Made by a program: the position numbers and the translations under genes. Source: Cellulomonas sp. ACRRI (GTDB lineage Bacteria; Actinomycetota; Actinomycetes; Actinomycetales; Cellulomonadaceae). From it: a stretch of 38,400 nucleotides of DNA. Under the pieces are notes generated by a model that made no database searches, was not told where the DNA came from, and was given only the letters and a program-made list of their open reading frames with translations. Each line of letters opens with the position of its first letter. Positions within the stretch are counted from its first letter, which is position 1. The stretch is from assembly GCF_022346185.1 (NCBI RefSeq), contig NZ_JAKRMS010000023.1, positions 1 to 38,400 on the forward strand, in the 5' to 3' direction. Positions 32,107 to 38,400 of the stretch are shown here, piece by piece.

Positions 32107-33212
32107 TGGCCGTCAACTTCGCCCAGTGGGGCAACGACCTGTACACGGGCCGCCGCTCGTACGACATCGTCGGCCGGCGCCGCACCTGGTTCCTGATCTC
32201 CGGGGTCCTGGTGCTGCTGTCGATCGTCCTGCTGTTCAAGCCCGGCCTGCACCCCGGCATCGAGTTCCGCGGCGGCTCCCAGTTCACCGTCTCCAACGTC
32301 TCGAGCACGGACCAGCAGCCCGCCGTCGACGCGATCACCGCGATCGCGCCGGAGGAGGTGCCCCGCGTCAGCAACGTCGGCTCCTCGACGCTGCGCGTCC
32401 AGACGTCCGAGCTCACGAACGACCAGGTGACCCAGGTCCGCGCGGCGCTCGAGGACGCCTACGGCGTGTCCGAGGACGACGTCGCGAGCTCGTTCATCGG
32501 CCCCACCTGGGGCGCGGACGTGTCGAAGAAGGCCGCGACGTCGCTGGTCGTGTTCCTGGTGCTCGTCAGCATCGTCATGACCGTGTACTTCCGGAACTGG
32601 CGCATGGCCGTGGCGGCGATCGTGGCGCTGTTCCACGACATCCTCATCACCGCGGGCGTGTACGCCGCGATCGGCTGGGAGGTCACGCCGGCGACGGTGA
32701 TCGGCTTCCTCACGATCCTCGGGTACTCGATCTACGACACCGTCGTGGTGTTCGACAAGGTCCGCGAGAACACCGTCGGGATCACCGACCAGACGCGTGC
32801 CACCTACGAGGAGCGCGCCAACCTCGCGGTCAACCAGACGCTGGTCCGGTCCATCAACACCTCGGTCGTCGCGCTGCTGCCGGTCGCGGGCATCCTGTTC
32901 ATCGGGGCGTTCGTGCTCGGCGCCGGCACGCTGCGCGACATCGCGCTCGCGCTGTTCGTCGGCATGATCGTCGGCGCGTTCTCCTCGATCTTCCTCGCGA
33001 CGCCGCTCGAGGTGGTGCTCCGCCTGCGCGAGCAGCCGATCCGCGAGCACACCGCGAAGGTGCTGGCCGCCCGCGCGCGGCTCGTCGAGGGCGGGCTGGA
33101 CGAGGACGCCTCGGCGGAGCAGGTCGCGGTCGCGCGGTTCACGGGCCAGGTGCGCCCGGGCGGCCACCAGGGAGTCGCGGCCCAGCCGCGCAGGAAGAAG
33201 GGCCGGCGATGA
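32106..33212 (+). CDS. secF: Protein translocase subunit SecF
   Basis: This 368-residue partner of SecD has membrane segment 1 at TWFLISGVLVLLSIVLLF, then LHPGIEFRGGSQFTV. The periplasmic domain (residues ~60-140) leads to five membrane segments with GPTWGADVSKKAATSLVVFL, VALFHDILITAGVYA, TILGYSIYDTVVVFDKVREN and LNQTLVRSINTS-like motifs, all standard for SecF. The C-terminal ~60 residues are basic and cytoplasmic. ATG 32106 is coupled to secD. The stop overlaps the apt start (ATGA). Confidence 0.96.
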   Translation: MAVNFAQWGNDLYTGRRSYDIVGRRRTWFLISGVLVLLSIVLLFKPGLHPGIEFRGGSQFTVSNVSSTDQQPAVDAITAIAPEEVPRVSNVGSSTLRVQTSELTNDQVTQVRAALEDAYGVSEDDVASSFIGPTWGADVSKKAATSLVVFLVLVSIVMTVYFRNWRMAVAAIVALFHDILITAGVYAAIGWEVTPATVIGFLTILGYSIYDTVVVFDKVRENTVGITDQTRATYEERANLAVNQTLVRSINTSVVALLPVAGILFIGAFVLGAGTLRDIALALFVGMIVGAFSSIFLATPLEVVLRLREQPIREHTAKVLAARARLVEGGLDEDASAEQVAVARFTGQVRPGGHQGVAAQPRRKKGRR

Positions 33213-33778
33213 GCGGCGTGCAGGACGTGAGCGGTCAGGGCCTCGGGCTGACGGGCCAGGCGCTCGTCGACCGGGTCGAGGCGCTGGTGCGCAGCGTCCC
33301 GGACTACCCGACGCCCGGCGTGGTGTTCAAGGACATCACCCCGCTGCTCGCCGACGGCCCCGCGTTCCAGGCGGTCGTGCGCGAGATGGCCGCCCGGGTC
33401 CCGGGGCCGGTCGACCTGGTCGCCGGCATGGAGGCGCGCGGGTTCATCCTCGCCGCGCCGGTCGCGCTGGCCCTCGGCGCCGGCTTCCTGCCGGTGCGGA
33501 AGGCCGGCAAGCTGCCCGGGCCGACCGCCCGCCGGGACTACGAGCTGGAGTACGGCGCGGCCTCGGTCGAGCTGCACCCGTTCACGGTGCCGGCCGGCGC
33601 CCGGGTGCTCGTGGTCGACGACGTGCTCGCCACGGGCGGCACGGCGCAGGCGACCGTCGAGCTGCTGGAGGAGTGCGGGGCCGAGGTCGTGGGCCTGTCC
33701 TTCCTCATGGACCTCACGTTCCTGCCGGGCCGGTCGCGGCTCGCGGGGCGGCACGTGGACGCGCTGCTCGCGGTCTGA
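33209..33778 (+). CDS. apt: Adenine phosphoribosyltransferase
   Basis: This 189-residue salvage enzyme makes AMP from adenine and PRPP. It shows VRSVPDYPTPGVVFKDITPL, AGMEARGFILAAPVA, PVRKAGKLPGPT and the PRPP-binding loop RVLVVDDVLATGGTAQATVE. The location between secF and rel is conserved in actinobacteria; adenine salvage and (p)ppGpp both bear on purine nucleotide pools. The ATG at 33209 overlaps the secF stop. Confidence 0.96.
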   Translation: MSGVQDVSGQGLGLTGQALVDRVEALVRSVPDYPTPGVVFKDITPLLADGPAFQAVVREMAARVPGPVDLVAGMEARGFILAAPVALALGAGFLPVRKAGKLPGPTARRDYELEYGAASVELHPFTVPAGARVLVVDDVLATGGTAQATVELLEECGAEVVGLSFLMDLTFLPGRSRLAGRHVDALLAV

Positions 33779-33792
33779 CCCTCCCGCTCGTC

Positions 33793-33830
33793 CCGCACGC
33801 CGCCGCCCTCGCCCGGGCGGCGGCGTGCGG
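33793..33830 (+). terminator. Terminator between apt and rel
   Basis: CCGCACGCCGCCGCC (33793-33807) pairs perfectly with 33816-33830 around an 8-base loop, 15 bases after the apt stop. It separates the Sec-apt run from rel. Confidence 0.8.
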
Positions 33831-33890
33831 TGCTCCCGGGCTGAGGGTCCGCCGGTGGCGGACGTGACGCGGACCGTGGCGGCGACGCCG

Positions 33891-33896
33891 TAGAAT
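33891..33896 (+). promoter_or_regulatory. Candidate -10 box of rel
   Basis: TAGAAT, close to the TATAAT consensus and A/T-rich compared with its surroundings, stands 85 bases before the rel ATG and after the apt terminator. No clear -35 box is seen. Confidence 0.5.
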
Positions 33897-33980
33897 CGTG
33901 CGGATCGACGGCGTGTCCGGCTCGCGCCGGGCGCGCGGTGGCGGACAGCCGGGCGCGACCCGGCACGGCGGGAGGCGCGC

Positions 33981-36308
33981 ATGGCGGACCCGGTTCGGAC
34001 CCCGGCAGGAGCTGACGCACGGCCGGAGGCGCCCGCGACCACGGGCGGCACCAGCCGGGTGCGGTCGCGCCTGGCCCGGTTCGGGCAGAGCCGGGGTCCG
34101 CAGCAGTCGCCGGTGATCGAGCCGCTGCTGCAGGCCGTGCGCACCAACCACCCGAAGGCCGACCTCAGCCTGATCGAGCGCGCCTACGTCACCGCCGAGC
34201 GCGCGCACCGGGGCCAGCTCCGCAAGAGCGGCGACCCGTACATCACGCACCCGGTCGCGGTCGCGACCATCCTGGCCGAGCTCGGCATGACGCCGCCGAC
34301 GCTCGCCGCCGCGCTGCTGCACGACACCGTCGAGGACACGTCGTACTCCCTGGACCAGCTCCGCAGCGAGTACGGGCCCGAGATCGCCATGCTCGTCGAC
34401 GGCGTGACGAAGCTCGACAAGGTCACGTACGGCGACGCCGCGCAGGCCGAGACCGTGCGCAAGATGGTCGTCGCGATGTCCCGGGACATCCGGGTGCTGG
34501 TCATCAAGCTCGCCGACCGGCTGCACAACGCGCGCACCTGGAAGTTCGTCCCGGCCGCGTCGGCCGAGAAGAAGGCCCGCGAGACCCTCGAGATCTACGC
34601 GCCGCTGGCGCACCGCCTCGGCATGAACACGATCAAGTGGGAGCTCGAGGACCTGTCGTTCTCGACGCTGTACCCCAAGGTCTACGACGAGATCGTGCAC
34701 CTGGTCGCCGAGCGCGCGCCGGCCCGCGAGGAGTACCTCGCCGTGGTCCGCGAGCAGGTCGGCGCCGACCTGCGCAGCGCCAAGATCAAGGCGACGGTCA
34801 CCGGCCGGCCGAAGCACTACTACTCGATCTACCAGAAGATGATCGTGCGGGGCCGCGACTTCGCCGACATCTACGACCTGGTGGGCGTGCGCGTCCTGGT
34901 CGACACGGTGCGGGACTGCTACGCGGCGCTGGGCGCGCTGCACGCGCGGTGGAACCCGGTCCCGGGCCGGTTCAAGGACTACATCGCGATGCCCAAGTTC
35001 AACCTCTACCAGTCGCTGCACACGACGGTCATCGGCCCCGGCGGCAAGCCCGTCGAGATCCAGATCCGCACGCACGACATGCACCGCCGGGCGGAGTACG
35101 GCGTCGCGGCGCACTGGAAGTACAAGGAGAGCGCCAAGGGCGGCGCGGGCGCCGACGCCGACGGCAACGACATGGCCTGGCTCCGCCAGCTCGTCGACTG
35201 GCAGAAGGAGACGGCGGACCCGTCGGAGTTCCTCGACTCGCTCCGGTTCGAGATCGCCGACGGCGAGGTCTACGTCTTCACGCCCAAGGGCGACGTCATG
35301 GCGCTGCCCGCCGGCGCCACCCCGGTCGACTTCGCGTACGCGGTGCACACGGAGGTGGGGCACCGCACGATGGGCGCCCGGGTCAACGGCCGGCTGGTGC
35401 CGCTCGACTCCACCCTGGAGAACGGCGACGTCATCGAGGTGTTCACCTCGAAGTCCGAGACCGCCGGCCCCTCCCGCGACTGGCTCGGCTTCGTCACCAG
35501 CCCCCGGGCGCGCAACAAGATCCGCCAGTGGTTCACCAAGGAGCGGCGCGAGGAGGCGATCGAGCACGGCAAGGACGCCATCGCCAAGGCGATGCGCAAG
35601 CAGAACCTGCCGATCCAGCGCCTGCTGTCGCACGAGTCGCTCGTCGCGCTCGCCAACGAGATGCGCTACGCCGACGTCTCCGCCCTGTACGCGGCGATCG
35701 GCGAGGGCCAGGTGTCCGCGGCGACCGTCGTGCAGCGGCTCGTGCACGCGATGGGCGGAGAGCCGGGTGCCGAGGAGGACATCGCCGAGGTCGCCCGCCC
35801 CGGGCAGACCGCGCGCCGGGTCCGCACCGGCGACCCCGGCGTGGTCGTCAAGGGCGTGGACGACATCTGGGTCAAGCTGGCCAAGTGCTGCACCCCGGTG
35901 CCGGGCGACGACATCATCGGGTTCGTCACCCGGGGCCAGGGTGTCAGCGTGCACCGGTCCGACTGCATCAACGTCACCGCCCTGCGCGCCCAGCCCGAGC
36001 GGATGGTCGACGTCGAGTGGAGCCAGGGGAGCACCGCCCTGTTCCTCGTGCAGATCCAGGTCGAGGCGCTCGACCGGAGCCGGCTGCTGTCGGACATCAC
36101 CCGGGTGCTCTCCGACCACCACGTCAACATCCTGTCCGCGTCGGTGTCGACCTCCCGCGACCGGGTCGCCCAGTCGCGGTTCGTGTTCGAGATGGCGGAG
36201 CCGTCGCACCTCGCCTCGGTGCTCTCGGCCGTGCGCAAGGTCGAGGGCGTGTTCGACGTCTACCGGATCACGGGCGCGAAGGCGGAGCAGCCGGCCGTCG
36301 AGGCGTAG
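33981..36308 (+). CDS. relA: Bifunctional (p)ppGpp synthetase/hydrolase (Rel)
   Basis: This 775-residue RSH enzyme makes and degrades the stringent-response alarmone. The hydrolase HD domain is intact: [20 protein letters not shown] and [10 protein letters not shown] (His-Asp at 114-115). The synthetase domain shows [40 protein letters not shown] and [15 protein letters not shown]. The TGS domain ([20 protein letters not shown]), the Cys-containing [20 protein letters not shown] region and a C-terminal ACT domain ([20 protein letters not shown]) follow. Both active sites appear complete. ATG 33981 follows GGGAGG at seven bases. Confidence 0.97.
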   Translation: MADPVRTPAGADARPEAPATTGGTSRVRSRLARFGQSRGPQQSPVIEPLLQAVRTNHPKADLSLIERAYVTAERAHRGQLRKSGDPYITHPVAVATILAELGMTPPTLAAALLHDTVEDTSYSLDQLRSEYGPEIAMLVDGVTKLDKVTYGDAAQAETVRKMVVAMSRDIRVLVIKLADRLHNARTWKFVPAASAEKKARETLEIYAPLAHRLGMNTIKWELEDLSFSTLYPKVYDEIVHLVAERAPAREEYLAVVREQVGADLRSAKIKATVTGRPKHYYSIYQKMIVRGRDFADIYDLVGVRVLVDTVRDCYAALGALHARWNPVPGRFKDYIAMPKFNLYQSLHTTVIGPGGKPVEIQIRTHDMHRRAEYGVAAHWKYKESAKGGAGADADGNDMAWLRQLVDWQKETADPSEFLDSLRFEIADGEVYVFTPKGDVMALPAGATPVDFAYAVHTEVGHRTMGARVNGRLVPLDSTLENGDVIEVFTSKSETAGPSRDWLGFVTSPRARNKIRQWFTKERREEAIEHGKDAIAKAMRKQNLPIQRLLSHESLVALANEMRYADVSALYAAIGEGQVSAATVVQRLVHAMGGEPGAEEDIAEVARPGQTARRVRTGDPGVVVKGVDDIWVKLAKCCTPVPGDDIIGFVTRGQGVSVHRSDCINVTALRAQPERMVDVEWSQGSTALFLVQIQVEALDRSRLLSDITRVLSDHHVNILSASVSTSRDRVAQSRFVFEMAEPSHLASVLSAVRKVEGVFDVYRITGAKAEQPAVEA

Positions 36309-36345
36309 AGCCGGGCCCGGGCCTCACGCCGGGTCCGGGCTCCGG
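36309..36345. terminator. Inverted repeat between convergent rel and AbiEi-like genes
   Basis: An imperfect AGCCGGGCCCGGG/CCGGGTCCGGGCT inverted repeat lies across the 15-base gap and the end of the leftward gene. It could terminate both transcripts; the pairing is imperfect. Confidence 0.4.
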
Positions 36346-37016
36346 GCCGGGGCCGGGGACGAGCCGGTGCGCGCGAGGAGGGGCACCAGCGCCGCCGCGG
36401 CGCGCACCCCGCGTCGCCCGGCCGCCGCGGCGACGTCCGCGCGCACCCGGGCCGGGTCGACGCCCGCCGCGTGCAGCCGGGCCACCAGCGGCAGCGCCCG
36501 CTCCGGCGGGTCGTGGCTCAGCAGGTCGACCGCGGTCCGCCGCGGGGCGGTCACCCGGACCCCGCCGAGCAGCACGACGTCCGCGTCCGGCAGCGCCGTG
36601 GCCGCGGCGGCCCGTCCCGGGGCGGGGTCGGGGACGCGCCCGCCGCTCGGGGCCACCAGGTCGACCCGTGCGGGCGGGGGACCGCCCACGTGCACCCACG
36701 CCGCTGCGGCGCGGGCGACGGCGCACCGCGGCGGGACGAGCGGGCCCAGGGCGGCTGCACGCAGCGCCGGCGTCGGCCGCACCCCGGCCGGCAGGGCGAC
36801 GTCGCCGCGCAGCCGCACGAGGTGGCCGTCGCGGAGCAGCAGGTGCCAGGCGACCGCGCCGACGTCCGCGGGCCGCACGAGGGGCGTGGGCGGCAGCCGG
36901 GCGGCGGTCCGGGGGACCGGGAGGCCGCGGCCGTCGGCGGGCGGGGGAGTCGGGCGCGAGGTCACCGGAAGCACGATGCCGGTCGACCCCCGCGCGTGGC
37001 GAGGGGCGACCGGCAC
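36324..37016 (-). CDS. AbiEi-like (type IV antitoxin-type) protein, orphan
   Basis: The product is up to 230 residues and Ala/Arg/Pro-rich. After a poorly conserved N-terminus it has AWHLLLRDGHLVRLRGDVAL, ALGPLVPPRCAVARAAAAWV, RVDLVAPSGGRVPDP and VRVTAPRRTAVDLLSHDP. This is the pattern of actinobacterial proteins related to the AbiEi antitoxin C-terminal domain ('...tTpleTAlDLar'). No AbiEii-type nucleotidyltransferase toxin adjoins it, and such orphans are common in actinobacteria. It follows the DUF349 gene by 16 bases on the same strand. GTG 37016 is the first start; GTG 36974 is an alternative. Function is unknown. Confidence 0.65.
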   Translation of the reverse strand: MPVAPRHARGSTGIVLPVTSRPTPPPADGRGLPVPRTAARLPPTPLVRPADVGAVAWHLLLRDGHLVRLRGDVALPAGVRPTPALRAAALGPLVPPRCAVARAAAAWVHVGGPPPARVDLVAPSGGRVPDPAPGRAAAATALPDADVVLLGGVRVTAPRRTAVDLLSHDPPERALPLVARLHAAGVDPARVRADVAAAAGRRGVRAAAALVPLLARTGSSPAPARSPDPA

Positions 37017-37032
37017 CGGCTGTGGACGAGCA

Positions 37033-38310
37033 TCAGCCGCGCGACTCCTCGGCGGCCCGCTGCACCTGCTCCAGCCACGACCGCCGGGCGTCGAGCGCAG
37101 CCTGCGCCTCGGCGACCTTGCGGGCGTCGCCGCCGGCCTGCGCCTGGGCGAGGTCGGCCTCGAGCTGGGCGATCGCGTTCTCGAGCTGGGCCAGGGCGCC
37201 CTCGGCCCGCGCGCGGGTCTCCGGGTTCGTCCGGCGCCACTCCGCCTGGTCGGCGTCGCGGACCCTCGCCTCGACGGCGCGCAGCCGGCCCTCGACGCGC
37301 TGGATGTCGCCGCGCGGCACCTTGCCCGCGGCCTCCCAGCGGTCCTGGATCGAGCGCAGCGCCGCCTTGGCCTGGGCCAGCCCCTTCGCCGGGTCGATCG
37401 CCTCGGCCTCGACCAGCAGCGCCTCCTTGACCTCCAGGTTGGCGCCGTACTCCCGGTCCGTGGCGGCGTTCAGCTCGTCACGGGCGTGGAAGAACGTGTC
37501 CTGCGCGGCGCGGAACCGTGCCCACAGCGCGTCGTCGTCCGTGCGGCTCGCGCGACCGGCGGCCTTCCACCGGGCCATCAGGTCCCGGTAGGCGCCCGCG
37601 GTCGGACCCCACTCGGTGCTCGACGACAGGCGCTCGGCCTCGCGGACGATCTCCTCCTTGGTGGCCTTCGCGCCCGCGTTGCGGGACTCCAGCTCGGCGA
37701 AGTAGTGCCGCCGCTCCCGGTCGAACGTGGTGCGCGCGTGGCTGAACCGCTTCCACAGCGCCTCCTCCGAGGTGCGGTCGATGCGCGGCCCGGAGCGCTG
37801 CGCGTCCTTCCACTCCTCGAGCAGGCCGCGGAGCTGCTCGCCGGCCGGGCGCCACTGCATGCGCGCCGGGTCGGTCCCGGCGATCTTCTCCGCGCGCTCG
37901 ACGATCTGCGTGCGCGCCTCGAGGGCGGCCTGCCGGGCGGCGGCCCGCTCGGCGTCGACGGCGGCCCGGCGCTCCGCCGCGGTGGCGCGCAGGGCGTCCA
38001 GGCGGGCGCGCAGCCCGTCCAGGTCGCCGACGGCCGCCGGCTCGGCGGTCTCCTCGGTCAGGCGGGCGAGGGTCTGGTCGATCTCCTTGACCGCCAGGTC
38101 CGTCGCCGTGAGGCGCGCCTCGAACAGCGCGACCTTGGCCTGCAGGTCGAGGAACCGGCGCACGTACAGCGCGAGGGCCTCGTCGGCGGTGGCGCCCGGG
38201 AACTGGCCGACGGCGCGCTCGCCGGCGGCCTCCCGCACGTACACCGTGCCCTCGTCGTCGACGCGGCCGAACTCGGCCGCGGCGGCCGCCTCGGCGGAGT
38301 CGTCGGCCAC
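37033..38310 (-). CDS. DUF349-domain coiled-coil protein, 5' end uncertain
   Basis: At least 425 residues are visible, mostly helical and charged. FGRVDDEGTVYVREAAGERA lies near the N-terminus. Then come repeated DUF349 units of ~70 residues, recognisable by W...G......D..LW.RF..A...F: EEWKDAQRSGP...EALWKRFSHARTTF, ARWKAAGRASRTDDDALWAR, and DRWEAAGKVPRGD. A final coiled coil (QLENAIAQLEADLAQAQAG) ends the protein. The function of DUF349 proteins is unknown. GTG 38310 is the first in-frame start inside the window, but relatives often have a longer Pro-rich N-terminus. The frame runs on towards the unreliable right edge, so the true start may be missing. Confidence 0.8.
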   Translation of the reverse strand: MADDSAEAAAAAEFGRVDDEGTVYVREAAGERAVGQFPGATADEALALYVRRFLDLQAKVALFEARLTATDLAVKEIDQTLARLTEETAEPAAVGDLDGLRARLDALRATAAERRAAVDAERAAARQAALEARTQIVERAEKIAGTDPARMQWRPAGEQLRGLLEEWKDAQRSGPRIDRTSEEALWKRFSHARTTFDRERRHYFAELESRNAGAKATKEEIVREAERLSSSTEWGPTAGAYRDLMARWKAAGRASRTDDDALWARFRAAQDTFFHARDELNAATDREYGANLEVKEALLVEAEAIDPAKGLAQAKAALRSIQDRWEAAGKVPRGDIQRVEGRLRAVEARVRDADQAEWRRTNPETRARAEGALAQLENAIAQLEADLAQAQAGGDARKVAEAQAALDARRSWLEQVQRAAEESRG

Positions 38311-38339
38311 GGGGGCCGGGGCCGCGGCCCCCCCGGGGC

Positions 38340-38400
38340 GCGGGGGCGGGGCCCCGCCCCGCCGGGGGAAACAAAAAAAAACCCACCCAACCCCCCACCC
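38340..38400. other. Low-complexity right edge, probably unreliable sequence
   Basis: The last ~60 bases are homopolymer-like G/C runs followed by an A-run and AC-runs (38369-38400), unlike anything else in this GC-rich window. They look like a contig-end artefact and should not be used to fix the start of the DUF349 gene. Confidence 0.6.

Noticed and set aside
1..38400. CRISPR array or transposase
   Set aside because: No regularly spaced repeats and no transposase or integrase motifs were found on either strand.

Overview
The window is a very GC-rich piece of an actinobacterial chromosome. GTG starts are frequent, many genes have a TANNNT box only 6-8 bases before the start (leaderless type), and an SsgA-family protein and phosphatidylinositol-mannoside genes are present. 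The order thrS - HIT - pgsA - acyltransferase - pimA - membrane protein - pdxS - pdxT - yebC - ruvC - ruvA - ruvB - yajC - secD - secF - apt - rel follows the arrangement I recall from Mycobacterium tuberculosis (Rv2614c down to Rv2583c). The overall style, with SHOCT/DUF6325, a TM0106-type nuclease-helicase and a DUF349 protein, suggests Micrococcales, perhaps Cellulomonadaceae. Genus is inference only.

Region 1 (1-10.1 kb) is accessory but intact. It starts with a double hairpin at the left edge. It then carries a DUF6325/SHOCT pair, a large ATP-binding LuxR regulator, a DUF1269 protein with a small membrane protein, a FUSC-type membrane protein, and a 1227-residue RecB-like nuclease / RNase H-like / SF1 helicase fusion that overlaps the FUSC gene tail to tail. 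A small holin-like membrane protein follows.

Region 2 (10.2-13.2 kb) is a patch of gene remains. It holds an rsbQ-like hydrolase fused in frame to the end of a SpoIIE/PP2C phosphatase, with a stop at codon 5. It also holds a GNAT fragment, an excisionase-type HTH fragment, and the C-terminal piece of a LeuD-type dehydratase small subunit overlapping an intact methyltransferase gene. The patch ends at a tRNA cluster (Gly-GCC, Cys-GCA, Val-GAC, transcribed leftward).

Region 3 (13.7-16.5 kb) holds pabB-pabC (4-aminobenzoate for folate), an SsgA-family gene on the opposite strand, and a rightward tRNA-Val(CAC).

Region 4 (16.6-36.3 kb) is the conserved core. thrS leads a tightly coupled run for phosphatidylinositol phosphate synthesis and mannosylation/acylation. 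Then come pyridoxal phosphate synthesis (pdxS, pdxT) with a Nudix gene and a PLP-dependent aminotransferase between them, yebC, the Holliday junction genes ruvC and ruvAB with a probable LexA box between ruvC and ruvA, the Sec accessory genes yajC-secD-secF, apt, and the bifunctional (p)ppGpp enzyme. The last 2 kb, leftward, hold an AbiEi-like protein and a DUF349 coiled-coil protein that runs toward a low-complexity, probably unreliable right edge.

I do not see a clear new multi-gene system. The most interesting items are the collapsed rsbQ-phosphatase locus and surrounding gene remains, the SOS box for ruvAB, the recurring leaderless-promoter layout, and the large perfect intergenic hairpins.
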